A stretch of 64,000 nt of DNA from Armatimonadota bacterium (GTDB lineage Bacteria; Armatimonadota; Fimbriimonadia; Fimbriimonadales; Fimbriimonadaceae), in NCBI GenBank assembly GCA_017303935.1, contig JAFLBD010000002.1:496001-560000 (forward strand), in the 5' to 3' direction. The notes under the pieces are model-generated. The model was not told the origin of the DNA. It was given only the letters and a program-made list of their open reading frames with translations, and did not search any database. A program made the position numbers and the translations under genes. Below are positions 34,771 to 43,441 of this stretch, in pieces. Within the stretch, counting starts at the first letter, position 1; the number at the start of each line of letters is the position of its first letter.

Positions 34771-36506
34771 TTGGATTGCGGCTCGTCCGCATTGGTCTTC
34801 CACTGATTTTCGCTGTTGCCGGCGTTTGGATCAGTGAAATTGTGCTTGATCGAAGCGTCGAGCTGAACGAGCTCGACGTGAAGGCGTCCAATTTTCTCCT
34901 CAGCAAAGTCGCGCCGATTCCAGTGGATGACCGCATTATTTTGGTGAAGGTCGACGCGGATTCTGTTCTCGAATTAGGTGGCGCCCAACCCGAATCTATG
35001 CTGAGTCGAACGTTGTACCGCGAGTACTTTCAACGCTTGGCCAAGACCAAAGTTCTGGTGTCTCTTTCTGATATCGGCTTCGCGAGCGACTCCAAGGAAG
35101 ACGCGGGTTTTGGCGACGGCATCGATGATCGATTTTGCTTCGTGAAAGTCGAAGTTCCGCTTGAGACCGAAGGTGAAATCTCGGACGATGGGTTTGCCTA
35201 CGATTTCAAGATTTGCTCTGCACTGAGTTCCAAGCCTGCAACCTTCGGTCATGCGCTCAGTTTCGCGCCGGATGGAGTAGTTCAATCGGTGCTGGCTCAA
35301 GCCTATGACAATTCGAGCGGAAATTGGCTCTTCCACACAGCACTACTTGCCGCGTGGAAGGCTGAGGGGCTAGATGTCGATGGCGCAAAGATCGCCGGCA
35401 CCCAACTGGTTTGCGGAGACTGGAAGCGCGAACTCGGTGGAAACAACGACTTTTTCAACCAATATCCTGGCTCACTGTCTGAATTCAATTCGATCCCTTT
35501 CAGCAAAGCGCTGGGAAAGTTGCGGCAAGGCACCCAAGAATTTGATGGCAAGATCATGGTTCTGGTCGACTCTCGGCCTGGAAAAGATGAGCACACTACG
35601 AGTCAATTTGGCCGGACTGCCGGATACAACATCACGGCGTCAGTGTTAAATTCAGCCTTATCGCCAGCCTCAAAGACCATCCGCTGGGCATCGGCGGCAC
35701 AAGAATACGCCTATAGCCTAGCGCTCGGATTACTTGGTGTGGTTGTGTTCGGCGTGATGCCTCGGCGATCGGTCGGGCTTGCGCTTGGTCTGATCGTGCC
35801 GCTGATTCTAAGCTGGGTCATCCCCCTTGCTGTTGCGGGCTCGACGCGAGTGATTCTGCCGATGGTGCAACCGGTGTTGACGGTAGGCGCGGTCGTTTTT
35901 GGATGTTTGTTGACGCTCGCGCTCCGCTCGAAGCCGATCGACACCAGAGTTCCTGGGATGAACATTCCCGCCACCGTGTTGTTTTCCGACATTGAGGACT
36001 CGACTGGCTTGGTACAACAGATCGGCGCGCAACGCTACCAAGAAATTTATGGCGCGTGGGTCCGTCAATGTGGCGCGATTATCGCCAAGCGTGGTGGGGA
36101 ATTGGAGCGTACTACCGGCGATGGTTTTGTCGCGACATTCGCAGGCTCTGCAAATCTCACGGTGGAACGCGCCATTCTTGCCGTCGAAGAAATGACCCTT
36201 GAGCTCCAATCGGTGAGCAAAAGATATGAGATTCCGCTCAATTCTAGCTTTGGGATGAGCGCTGGAGAAATATCAGGAGGCTACGTCTTTGAGGCCGGAA
36301 TCGAGACTTGGAGCAGCTCTGGCGCGACTGTGAACCGCGCCAAGAGAATCCAAACTCTCGCGGGACAGCTCGGGGTCAACTTGCTCGCGGACGCATCAGT
36401 GATCCCAGTCATTCCGAAATCATTCGGTGCGACCGCCCAAGGCTCACACGACCTCAAGGGGTTCGAGGAACCCGTCGAGCTTTTTTCAATATCCGCGAAG
36501 AGCTAG
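34767..36506 (+). CDS. CHASE2-domain class III adenylate/guanylate cyclase
   Basis: This 579-residue protein has an N-terminal membrane helix, a CHASE2 sensor domain (~30-290, extracytoplasmic), three membrane helices (~316-386) and a class III nucleotide cyclase domain. Metal-binding Asp residues are in L-F-S-D-I-E-D-S-T and R-T-T-G-D-G-F-V-A-T-F; the transition-state pair Asn/Arg appears in T-V-N-R-A-K-R. The residue usually Lys in adenylate cyclases (K-T-x-G-D) is Arg here, so nucleotide choice is uncertain. It is coupled to a FecR-like exported protein. A Crp-family regulator 2.6 kb upstream could respond to its product, which is an inference. Confidence 0.93.
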   Translation: MIGLRLVRIGLPLIFAVAGVWISEIVLDRSVELNELDVKASNFLLSKVAPIPVDDRIILVKVDADSVLELGGAQPESMLSRTLYREYFQRLAKTKVLVSLSDIGFASDSKEDAGFGDGIDDRFCFVKVEVPLETEGEISDDGFAYDFKICSALSSKPATFGHALSFAPDGVVQSVLAQAYDNSSGNWLFHTALLAAWKAEGLDVDGAKIAGTQLVCGDWKRELGGNNDFFNQYPGSLSEFNSIPFSKALGKLRQGTQEFDGKIMVLVDSRPGKDEHTTSQFGRTAGYNITASVLNSALSPASKTIRWASAAQEYAYSLALGLLGVVVFGVMPRRSVGLALGLIVPLILSWVIPLAVAGSTRVILPMVQPVLTVGAVVFGCLLTLALRSKPIDTRVPGMNIPATVLFSDIEDSTGLVQQIGAQRYQEIYGAWVRQCGAIIAKRGGELERTTGDGFVATFAGSANLTVERAILAVEEMTLELQSVSKRYEIPLNSSFGMSAGEISGGYVFEAGIETWSSSGATVNRAKRIQTLAGQLGVNLLADASVIPVIPKSFGATAQGSHDLKGFEEPVELFSISAKS

Positions 36507-37663
36507 CTCGTTGCGAGCCCAACCATCACTTTTATGCCAACGGCGATAGCATCATCGTTGAAGTCAAATGTGGGCGTGTGGACATTCGGATAAGAATCCT
36601 GCCCATCTGGAATTAGGCCGAGTTGATAGAAACACGCTGGGCATTCATCGCCGTAATAGGCAAAGTCTTCACCGCCCATCGTTGGGACGGCTTGATCCGA
36701 TACCCACTCTGGGCCAAGGACGTTCGTCGCCGTTTTCATGAAGCGATCAACAGCTTCTTGCGCGTTGATCACGACCGGATAACCTTCGTTGATCTCGATC
36801 TTTGCGGTCACGTCATGGGCCTGAGCGACACCCTCCGCGACCTGACGTAGTCGCTTCTTGGCGAGCTCGCGAGTCTCAGCGCTCATGGTACGGATCGTGC
36901 CGTGGATCATGGCGGACATCGGGATGATGTTATTCGCCGTGCCGCCATGGACCTGACCGACGGTGACAACGATGTTGTCGAACGGGTCCGTGTTTCGAGA
37001 AGAAATCTGTTGCAGCGTCGTGATGAGAGAGGCGATGGCGACCACTGGATCGCGTGTCGTTTGTGGTGCGGCGGCGTGCCCTCCTTGCCCGACCAGTTCA
37101 ATAATGAACTCATCCGTCGAAGCCATCAAAGCCCCAACTCGGGTAGCGACATGCCCCAACTTGACCGAGCTCCAGCCATGGAGCCCAAACACGAAATCGG
37201 CCTTCTTCCCAAAGATCTTGCCGTTGAGACATCCGTCTTCGACCATGAATTTTCCGCCTGCACCACCCTCTTCAGCGGGTTGGAAGAGCAGTAAGACGTT
37301 GTTTGGTCGATGGGACATTGCGGCAAGTTCAGCGGCGACACCCAGCAAAATTGCGGTGTGACCATCGTGGCCGCAAGCGTGCATCCGCCCGGGAATCCTA
37401 CTTGCGTATGGCTTACCGGTTTCTTCGTGAATCGGTAGTGCGTCGATATCTGCCCGGAGGGCGATTGTCGTCGCAGACTCTGGATTCGCTGTCGCCGGAA
37501 GGTATCCGAGCACCCCAGTGCCTTTCGCCAAGCCCGCTTTGAACTGGACTCCGAGGCTGGTCAAGGTCTTTTGAATCAACTCAGAAGCAAAGACTTCCTC
37601 AAATCTGATCTGAGGATTGGAGTGGAGCTGATGGCGGATTTCCACCACTTCGGCGAGGGTCAT
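36503..37663 (-). CDS. M20-family amidohydrolase (N-acyl-amino-acid/hippurate hydrolase type)
   Basis: This 386-residue dimetal hydrolase has the M20D arrangement: M-H-A-C-G-H-D-G-H-T near residue 92, the Glu pair in P-A-E-E-G-G-A-G-G, a lid domain with G-Q-G-G-H-A-A-A-P (~175-290), and T-M-G-G-E-D-F-A-Y-Y near the end. It most likely removes acyl groups from amino acids or similar compounds in the cytoplasm. There is no signal peptide. Members with near-identical motifs include hippurate, indole-acetyl-amino-acid and N-acetyl-diaminopimelate hydrolases, so substrate is open. It overlaps the cyclase stop by 4 bp, convergently. Confidence 0.94.
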   Translation of the reverse strand: MTLAEVVEIRHQLHSNPQIRFEEVFASELIQKTLTSLGVQFKAGLAKGTGVLGYLPATANPESATTIALRADIDALPIHEETGKPYASRIPGRMHACGHDGHTAILLGVAAELAAMSHRPNNVLLLFQPAEEGGAGGKFMVEDGCLNGKIFGKKADFVFGLHGWSSVKLGHVATRVGALMASTDEFIIELVGQGGHAAAPQTTRDPVVAIASLITTLQQISSRNTDPFDNIVVTVGQVHGGTANNIIPMSAMIHGTIRTMSAETRELAKKRLRQVAEGVAQAHDVTAKIEINEGYPVVINAQEAVDRFMKTATNVLGPEWVSDQAVPTMGGEDFAYYGDECPACFYQLGLIPDGQDSYPNVHTPTFDFNDDAIAVGIKVMVGLATS

Positions 37664-37742
37664 TTTCCGAGGTTACCCCGCAGGATTATCGGGAACTAAT
37701 CCTAACAAATTGCACTCTGAATGGATGATGTTTGAAGATTAG

Positions 37743-38120
37743 ATGAAACAGGCTGGTCTCGGCGATCAAGGCGGAGATCTGATGAAGATGATTGGTTCCC
37801 ACATCCAGGGACAAGGGGGGTTGCAAGGCCTTGTGGAAGGGTTCTCAAAGCAAGGTCTTGGTGATCAAGCCGCGTCTTGGGTGGGCACGGGTGAGAACCA
37901 GCCGATCTCTCCTGAACAGGCCCATGGCTTTTTGGGCAACGACTTTATACAGAATGCAGCAAAGCAGTTTGGAATTTCTCCAGACATGATCGCCCAGGCA
38001 GCATCGCAGTTCATCCCAGGCATGGTGGATAAAGCGACTCCTGGTGGCCAGATTCCTCAAGGCGGCGACATCATGAGCGCGCTCCCAGGAATGCTCGGCG
38101 GACTATTCGGCAATAAGTAA
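37743..38120 (+). CDS. YidB-family (DUF937) protein
   Basis: The 125-residue Gly/Gln-rich protein matches the YidB family: G-G-L-Q-G-L-V-E-G-F, the diagnostic G-L-G-D-Q-A-A-S-W-V-G-T-G-E-N block near residues 38-52, P-I-S-P-E-Q and M-V-D-K-A-T-P-G-G at the end. YidB-like proteins are cytoplasmic; their function is poorly known. An in-frame TAG directly precedes the ATG at 37743, so the N-terminus is fixed and slightly shorter than in many homologues. It faces the SbtA-type gene across a shared terminator. Confidence 0.88.
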   Translation: MKQAGLGDQGGDLMKMIGSHIQGQGGLQGLVEGFSKQGLGDQAASWVGTGENQPISPEQAHGFLGNDFIQNAAKQFGISPDMIAQAASQFIPGMVDKATPGGQIPQGGDIMSALPGMLGGLFGNK

Positions 38121-38143
38121 AGGCTAACCGCAAGGAACTGTAG

Positions 38144-38174
38144 GTAGCGCACTCGATGATTTCGAGTGCGCTAC
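38144..38174. terminator. Bidirectional intrinsic terminator
   Basis: GTAGCGCACTCGA and TCGAGTGCGCTAC form a perfect 13-bp stem with a 5-nt loop between the convergent yidB-like and sbtA-like genes. A short T-run follows on the plus strand; the minus side is followed by CTACAG rather than a strong T-run, so plus-strand termination is better supported. Confidence 0.8.
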
Positions 38175-38188
38175 TTTGCTTTGCGACC

Positions 38189-39154
38189 CTACTTAGCAAA
38201 CCACTTAGCAAACTCGAACACGATTGGAATCCCGAGCACGAGGTTGAACGGGAAAGTGATCGCAATTGCCGCAGTTAAGTAGAGGCCGGGCTTTGCTTCT
38301 GGAAGCGCGATCCGAACGGCTGCCGGAGCAGCGATGTAGGAAGCGCTCGCGGCCATTACGCCCAGCACTCCAGCTCCGCCGACGCTCATGCCGGCAAGCG
38401 TCCCGAGATAGGCACCAAGCGCGCCATTGACGATCGGAAGCAAGATTCCCATTCCGATCAGGAACGCCTTGGATTCCTTGAGGTCCGCGATTCGAGCACC
38501 AGCGACGAGGCCCATTTCGAGCAGGAATATCGTCAACGCGCCTTTGAAGAGGTCTCCGAACAGAGGCTGGACTTGTTTGATCTGTTCTGGGCCGCTGATC
38601 CATCCGATCAACAATCCTCCGACCAACAGAATGATCGCCTTACCAGTGAGAAGTTCGTGAATCATCGGACGCAGGTCCTTATTGCCCTCCTTCTTCATCA
38701 CCATTCCAATCGCGAACAGGATTGCGGGAATCTCGAGGATGGCCACGAGAGCCGGCAAATAGCCTTCTGGATTGAGATTTTGGAGTTGGGCGAATGTGAT
38801 CGCTGCGATGAAGGTCACTGCCGACACGGAACCGTAATGTGCGGCCAGGGCGGAGCTATCTACACGCCCGAGATTTCCAATTTTCCTGCAGACGAAATAG
38901 GCGAGCGTCGGTGTGATGACACTTAGCGCTAGGGTCGCTAGGACCGGGAGAGCGAGCGTGCTCAAGTTGGATTGGGAGAGGGCAACACCACCTTTCAAGC
39001 CGATTGCAAAGAGCAGATAGATGGAGATTGAGGTGTAAAGACCGCTCGGGAGTTTGAGATCGCTTTTGACCAGTACCGCCACAAAACCGAGAACGAAGGC
39101 CAGCACCATTGGTGAAGTCAAATTACTGAAAATTAATTCATATGATAGATTCAC
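38189..39154 (-). CDS. SbtA-type sodium-dependent bicarbonate transporter family permease
   Basis: This 321-residue protein has about ten membrane helices with the inverted-repeat layout of SbtA (DUF897), including G-L-K-G-G-V-A-L in the first half and L-L-E-M-G-L-V-A-G-A-R in the second half, and A-S-A-S-Y-I-A-A-P-A-A-V-R near the end. Cyanobacterial SbtA imports bicarbonate with sodium; in heterotrophs the substrate is less certain. The cognate PII-like SbtB is not adjacent. The start is GTG at 39154 with no Shine-Dalgarno; CACAAT lies 8 nt upstream. Confidence 0.92.
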   Translation of the reverse strand: MNLSYELIFSNLTSPMVLAFVLGFVAVLVKSDLKLPSGLYTSISIYLLFAIGLKGGVALSQSNLSTLALPVLATLALSVITPTLAYFVCRKIGNLGRVDSSALAAHYGSVSAVTFIAAITFAQLQNLNPEGYLPALVAILEIPAILFAIGMVMKKEGNKDLRPMIHELLTGKAIILLVGGLLIGWISGPEQIKQVQPLFGDLFKGALTIFLLEMGLVAGARIADLKESKAFLIGMGILLPIVNGALGAYLGTLAGMSVGGAGVLGVMAASASYIAAPAAVRIALPEAKPGLYLTAAIAITFPFNLVLGIPIVFEFAKWFAK

Positions 39155-39162
39155 AAATTAGG

Positions 39163-39168
39163 ATTGTG
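39163..39168 (-). promoter_or_regulatory. Possible -10 box 8 nt before the sbtA-like GTG
   Basis: On the minus strand CACAAT lies 8 nt before the GTG, with TTGCAT 18 bp further up. The terminator of the preceding gene ends only ~38 nt upstream, so the promoter must be in this short gap. The match is weak. Confidence 0.3.
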
Positions 39169-39191
39169 ACTCAAAGGCGACCTGGAATGCA

Positions 39192-39225
39192 ATAAAAAGC
39201 CCTGCAATCAAACGATTGCAGGGCT
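39192..39225 (-). terminator. Intrinsic terminator of the exported-unknown gene
   Basis: AGCCCTGCAATC and GATTGCAGGGCT form a perfect 12-bp stem with a 4-nt loop; on the minus strand it is followed by TTTTTATT. It lies 22 bp after the stop of the gene ending at 39247. Confidence 0.9.
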
Positions 39226-39246
39226 CTTGAGTAAGCGTGTAGCGTG

Positions 39247-40116
39247 TTACTTCTTGATAACGAGCTTGCTGATGCCTTGCGAGTTGGATGGGAACGATAC
39301 GCCCATGTCTGGCAGCTTGACTTCAGCGGTCGACTCGTAAGCCGAATCGATCATCACGATTTGGCCGGTTGCCTTGCTGAGGAAAACCTTGGTGAGGGTC
39401 TTTGTAGTGCCTTCGAGCATCATCTTCATGTCGCCCATGCCTGCTCCTCCGCCACCTTCAGACATCATCTTGCTGAGGTCGAGATTCATCTTTGGCGAAC
39501 CGCTAACGTTGATCTGCCAAGCATCGATTTCTTGAACCTTTGCTTCGCCGACGAGCTTTGCGGTCATCTTGTAGTTCTTTTCGAACATTTCCATTCCCTT
39601 GAGCTCGAAGTTCCAAGTGTCGCCAACCTTGACTGGATCCTTTGGCAAGGCAAAGAATTGGAAGATCGAGATCGGGCTCATGCCGCCGGTCATAATCGCC
39701 ATGGCTCCGCCGCCACCACCGTCGACCTTAACGTCTGAAACTTGGTAGAGCGCATCCAACTTTGCGGTGCCGCCCAATTCCTTTGGCATTTCCTGTCCGC
39801 CGGACATCATTTCCGCCATCGGACCAGCCATTTTGACAACCATATTGCTCAAGAGAAACTTGAGTGAAACGGTGCCATCTTCCTTTGGATTGCTGTAAGT
39901 CAAGGTCAGATCAGAAGTCGAATCCACAACCATTTCCATTACGTCCTGGCCCATCGAGCTGAGGTCTGTGGAAGTCGTTACGTTGCTGGTCAGCGTGTAC
40001 TTTTCAACTGCGCCGTTGGTGTAGGTGCGCTTCAGTGCGATTGCATCCTGCGCAAAAGCGCTCATGGAAACGGACATCGCGAGTGCAATAAATGTAATTT
40101 TGAGAGAACTTTTCAT
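39247..40116 (-). CDS. Exported protein of unknown function, 289 aa
   Basis: A signal peptide (M-K-S-S-L-K-I-T-F-I-A-L-A-M-S-V-S-M-S-A-F-A-Q) is followed by a beta-rich chain with unusually many Met and Gly residues, especially M-S-G-G-Q-E-M, G-G-G-G-G-A-M-A-I-M-T-G-G-M and a G-G-G-G-A-G-M-G-D-M-K-M-M stretch. Strands such as V-G-D-T-W-N-F-E-L-K suggest a DUF6263-like fold. The methionine-rich loops could bind copper(I) or be oxidised, which is speculation. It has its own promoter and a strong terminator. Function unknown. Confidence 0.75.
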   Translation of the reverse strand: MKSSLKITFIALAMSVSMSAFAQDAIALKRTYTNGAVEKYTLTSNVTTSTDLSSMGQDVMEMVVDSTSDLTLTYSNPKEDGTVSLKFLLSNMVVKMAGPMAEMMSGGQEMPKELGGTAKLDALYQVSDVKVDGGGGGAMAIMTGGMSPISIFQFFALPKDPVKVGDTWNFELKGMEMFEKNYKMTAKLVGEAKVQEIDAWQINVSGSPKMNLDLSKMMSEGGGGAGMGDMKMMLEGTTKTLTKVFLSKATGQIVMIDSAYESTAEVKLPDMGVSFPSNSQGISKLVIKK

Positions 40117-40133
40117 GGCAACAACTCAGAGTC

Positions 40134-40162
40134 ATTTTAGCGACTAGCACAGCTTTTCGCAA
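40134..40162 (-). promoter_or_regulatory. Strong sigma-70-type promoter for the exported unknown
   Basis: On the minus strand TTGCGA is followed after exactly 17 bp by TAAAAT, ending 17 nt before the ATG. It is the best canonical promoter match seen in the window. Confidence 0.6.
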
Positions 40163-40251
40163 TACTTAACTTGACGCTTATCTGATTTACGCGTTTCGGA
40201 ACTCGGGTGGTTTCAAAAAAGTGTGAGTTGGTCGTGCGACAATAAAGAAAG

Positions 40252-41295
40252 ATGTTGGAACGTGCGCTTACTCTTCTTCGTGACCAAATCGCACCGCGGG
40301 CAGAAGAAATTGATGCTGATCCGGCCGTTCTGGCTTGGGCATTGAAGCTGCTGGGTGATAACGAACTGATGGCTTTGAGGCGACCACATGCCTTCGGCGG
40401 ACCAGAGATGAGCGAAGCAGACTTTCGATCTTTCCAGGAAGAAGTCGCTCGCGCGAGTGGGACTTTAGCCTTCCTCCAGACGCAACATCAGAGCGCAGTC
40501 AGTTTGGTTTCAAAAGGGCATAACCAGGCGATCAAGGAAGAGTATCTCCCGAAGATGCACAATGGCGAGAGGTTGGTGGGCATCGGGTTTAGCCAGTTGC
40601 GCCGTCCTGGTCCTCCAATCTTGCGTGCGCAACCGACTGATGGCGGCTACCATCTGATCGGCGAAGTTCCTTGGGTGACGGGGCTGGGGTATTTCCCTGA
40701 GTTTTTGGTTGGGGCGCAACTCGATTCAGGAGAATCGGTGTTCGGATTGCTCCCGTTCGAAGAAGCCGAGGGCATCTGCATTGGGCCGGTGATGGAACTG
40801 GCAGCGATGCAATCCGCGAATTCAGTGGCAATCGAATTGGATTGCTTCTTGCCCGGCGAGCGTGTGATCGACATCAAGCCTGCGAACTGGATCTTCCGCA
40901 ACGACATGATCAACATCACGTTGCAAGGATTCTTTGCGGTGGGATGCGCGCGCGCGGGGATTGATCAGGTTCGACTCGCGGAGGGCAAGCGCAAGAATTT
41001 GGCTGGCAAGGGCTTTGCAGACGCGTTGGAAGCGGAATTGATGGAGTGCCGAAGCCGATTGAGCACAGCTCAGACGATGTCCGAGGAAACCACCGAAGAA
41101 AAGCTGTCCCTTCGGGCGTGGGCGATCGATCTCGCGGTGCGATGCGCGCACGCAGGAATCGTTGCCGTTGGTGGCAGCGCGAATTCGCTCCGCCACCCAG
41201 CACAACGAATCTATCGTGAAGCGTTAGTTTTCAGCGTGAGCGCTCAGACCGGACCGATTCAAGAGGCAACCTTGCAACGCCTTATTCGGCGTTGA
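40252..41295 (+). CDS. Acyl-CoA dehydrogenase family protein
   Basis: This 347-residue FAD enzyme follows the acyl-CoA dehydrogenase plan: an N-terminal helical domain (R-D-Q-I-A-P-R-A), a beta domain with a substrate/FAD-contact region, and a C-terminal helical domain (A-I-D-L-A-V-R-C-A-H-A-G-I-V-A-V-G-G). The usual catalytic Glu region and the typical R-D-x-R-x-x-x-I-Y-E-G end are replaced by P-A-Q-R-I-Y-R-E-A, so it may be a dibenzothiophene-monooxygenase/flavin-monooxygenase-like relative rather than a true dehydrogenase. Its last 14 bp overlap glyS convergently. Confidence 0.8.
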   Translation: MLERALTLLRDQIAPRAEEIDADPAVLAWALKLLGDNELMALRRPHAFGGPEMSEADFRSFQEEVARASGTLAFLQTQHQSAVSLVSKGHNQAIKEEYLPKMHNGERLVGIGFSQLRRPGPPILRAQPTDGGYHLIGEVPWVTGLGYFPEFLVGAQLDSGESVFGLLPFEEAEGICIGPVMELAAMQSANSVAIELDCFLPGERVIDIKPANWIFRNDMINITLQGFFAVGCARAGIDQVRLAEGKRKNLAGKGFADALEAELMECRSRLSTAQTMSEETTEEKLSLRAWAIDLAVRCAHAGIVAVGGSANSLRHPAQRIYREALVFSVSAQTGPIQEATLQRLIRR

Positions 41296-43333
41296 CCTTG
41301 GTCCAATCTCCGCCCAGGCGCAGGGTGGTACCCAGCTGATCCATCACGGCCAATCGATTCGACCGCAGTTTCTCGTCGTCCACCATCACCATCGCGTTGT
41401 CGAATGCGGCATTGATCGTTGGTAATAGCTTCGTGATTGCCGCTACGAATGCGTCTGGGGAAAGTGAATCCGCAGCTGTATGGGCATCGTTAACAATTGC
41501 TCGGTGTGCCTGGGCGAGTGCACTGATTTCAATTGAGTCCAACTCACCGATCTCAGTTGCAATCTGAATGCCCTTGCTCTTCGCGGCACTGACGATGTTC
41601 AACGGCCGCGTTACGGTCTGCAAGAAGCTTGGATTGCTGATTGCTTGCTGAATCGCCTCGATTCGGAACGAGACCCGACGCGGGGAGGAGAGTTCACCCA
41701 AGTGATCTGCGAGCATTGCCGCTTCCAGAACGTCGTGCCGTTCCACATTCATTAGCGCCTTGTAGCGACCGACGAAAATTTCGGCCAGGCTCTGAACTGC
41801 CTTATTAGGGTCAAGCGTAATTCCTTGTGCGGAGTACAGCTCGAACGCCTTGCTCAGAAGGTCGGAATAGCTAGTTTTCAACCCGGTCCAATCTTTGGCC
41901 AGTTCAATGAGGATTGTCACGGCGCGGCGAAGTCCGAAAGGATCGCTCGAACCGCTTGGGCTAAGTCCTTGCCCAAGATATCCCGCGAGTTTGTCGAGTT
42001 GGTCCGCTGCGATCATAGACCGCGAGACAACCGATTCGCCGGAGATTTTCTCATGGGAGTACTGATCCCGGATGGCGTTACAAACCTCGGTTTCGAATCC
42101 TTCACGTTTGGCGTATTCGCCTCCGACAACACCCTGCAAAGACGAAAGCTCGGAAACAAGTCCGGTGACCAAATCGGCCTTTGCGTAAAGTCCTGCTTTT
42201 TGTGCGGCAGCCGCCTGTTCTGTGGACGCACCAGCCTTGCCGGCGACAAACTCCGCCAGTGCCGCCAGGCGGTCTGCTCGCTGGCGAACGGTGCCTAACT
42301 TTTCTTGGAACAGCATCTTCTCGGTTTTCGCGAGGAACTGATCCATCGTGAACCGACTATCTTCATCGAAGAAGAATTTGGCATCGTTGAACCGAGCGTT
42401 TAGCACCCATGCGTTTCCGTTGCGCACAGTGGTTTCTTCGCCGCCATTGCGTATCGAAATGAACTTGGTGAGGAGCTTTCCATCTGGGCCCTCAACGGGG
42501 AAAAACCGCTCGTGCTTGGCCATCGCGGTGATCAAAACAGGTTCAGGTAGGTTGCCAAATTCAGGCTTGAAGTCACCTTCGAGAGCCGTCGGCCATTCGG
42601 TAAGAAACACGTTTTCGTCGATCAGCGCTTCGGTCATCATCGGTTTGCCGCTCGCAACGGTCGTGGCGCCTTCGATGATTCGGGTTCGCCGGGCTTCTGG
42701 GCAGGGTTCGACTTGTCTGCTTCGTAATGCCGAAAGCAACTCATCAAATCGGGTGGCTTCAAAGCTCTCTGGCGCGTTGAACCGGTGCCCTCGGGACTGG
42801 GTTCCGCTGACCACGGATTCGATCTGAAAATCGACCGATCTGCCGTCAAATGCCGCCAAGATCCACCGGATTGGACGGGCATAGCGGATACCCGAGCTAC
42901 CCCATCGCATCGACTTTTCGAACTGCAGAGCCAAGATGGATTCGGGGATCAGAGTCTTTAGGACGTCGATCGTGGGAACGCCAGGGATGAACTTCGTGAT
43001 CCAAGCGTAATCGCCTTCCTTTCGGACTGTGGCCACATCAACGCCTTGTGACCGGCAAAATCCTTCCAATGCTTTTGTTGGATTCCCGGACTCGTCGAAT
43101 GCGGCTTTGACTGCTGGCCCGCGCACATCTTTGTTCTGATCTGGCTGCATCGCGACCAAATCTTGGACGGAAACGATCAGTCGGCGAGGGGTGCCCAGAC
43201 TGACCACTGCACCGAACGAGAGATTGGCTGCGCGAAGTCGAGTTTCGACCTCTGACTGAAGCTGCTCATAGGCGCCACGCACAAAACTGGCGGGCAGTTC
43301 TTCGCATCCAAGTTCAATGAGCAGTTCCGGCAT
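41282..43333 (-). CDS. glyS: Glycine--tRNA ligase beta subunit
   Basis: This 683-residue protein is the beta subunit of the alpha2-beta2 glycyl-tRNA synthetase. Seen are L-L-I-E-L-G-C-E-E-L-P-A near the N-terminus, the F-E-K-S-M-R-W and R-Y-A-R-P-I-R-W segments, the H-E-R-F-F-P-V motif and F-I-S-I-R-N-G-G near residue 290, the HD-like D-P-F-G-L-R-R, and a C-terminal anticodon-binding part ending V-M-V-D-D-E-K-L-R-x-N-R-L. The alpha subunit gene glyQ, usually next door, is not in the window. TAAAAT lies 8 nt before the ATG with no Shine-Dalgarno. Confidence 0.97.
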   Translation of the reverse strand: MPELLIELGCEELPASFVRGAYEQLQSEVETRLRAANLSFGAVVSLGTPRRLIVSVQDLVAMQPDQNKDVRGPAVKAAFDESGNPTKALEGFCRSQGVDVATVRKEGDYAWITKFIPGVPTIDVLKTLIPESILALQFEKSMRWGSSGIRYARPIRWILAAFDGRSVDFQIESVVSGTQSRGHRFNAPESFEATRFDELLSALRSRQVEPCPEARRTRIIEGATTVASGKPMMTEALIDENVFLTEWPTALEGDFKPEFGNLPEPVLITAMAKHERFFPVEGPDGKLLTKFISIRNGGEETTVRNGNAWVLNARFNDAKFFFDEDSRFTMDQFLAKTEKMLFQEKLGTVRQRADRLAALAEFVAGKAGASTEQAAAAQKAGLYAKADLVTGLVSELSSLQGVVGGEYAKREGFETEVCNAIRDQYSHEKISGESVVSRSMIAADQLDKLAGYLGQGLSPSGSSDPFGLRRAVTILIELAKDWTGLKTSYSDLLSKAFELYSAQGITLDPNKAVQSLAEIFVGRYKALMNVERHDVLEAAMLADHLGELSSPRRVSFRIEAIQQAISNPSFLQTVTRPLNIVSAAKSKGIQIATEIGELDSIEISALAQAHRAIVNDAHTAADSLSPDAFVAAITKLLPTINAAFDNAMVMVDDEKLRSNRLAVMDQLGTTLRLGGDWTKVNAE

Positions 43334-43341
43334 AGAGCCAA

Positions 43342-43347
43342 ATTTTA
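43342..43347 (-). promoter_or_regulatory. -10-like box 8 nt before the glyS ATG
   Basis: On the minus strand TAAAAT is separated from the ATG by 8 nt. The -35 region is poor. It fits a leaderless arrangement. Confidence 0.35.
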
Positions 43348-43441
43348 CCGTGGGAACTGATTTTTCGACCTTTCAGTAGGAATTTAGGTAAAGTTCAATC
43401 GTTTGGGCTTAGCCTGAACTGAACCTAGGAGAAAAAACAGC

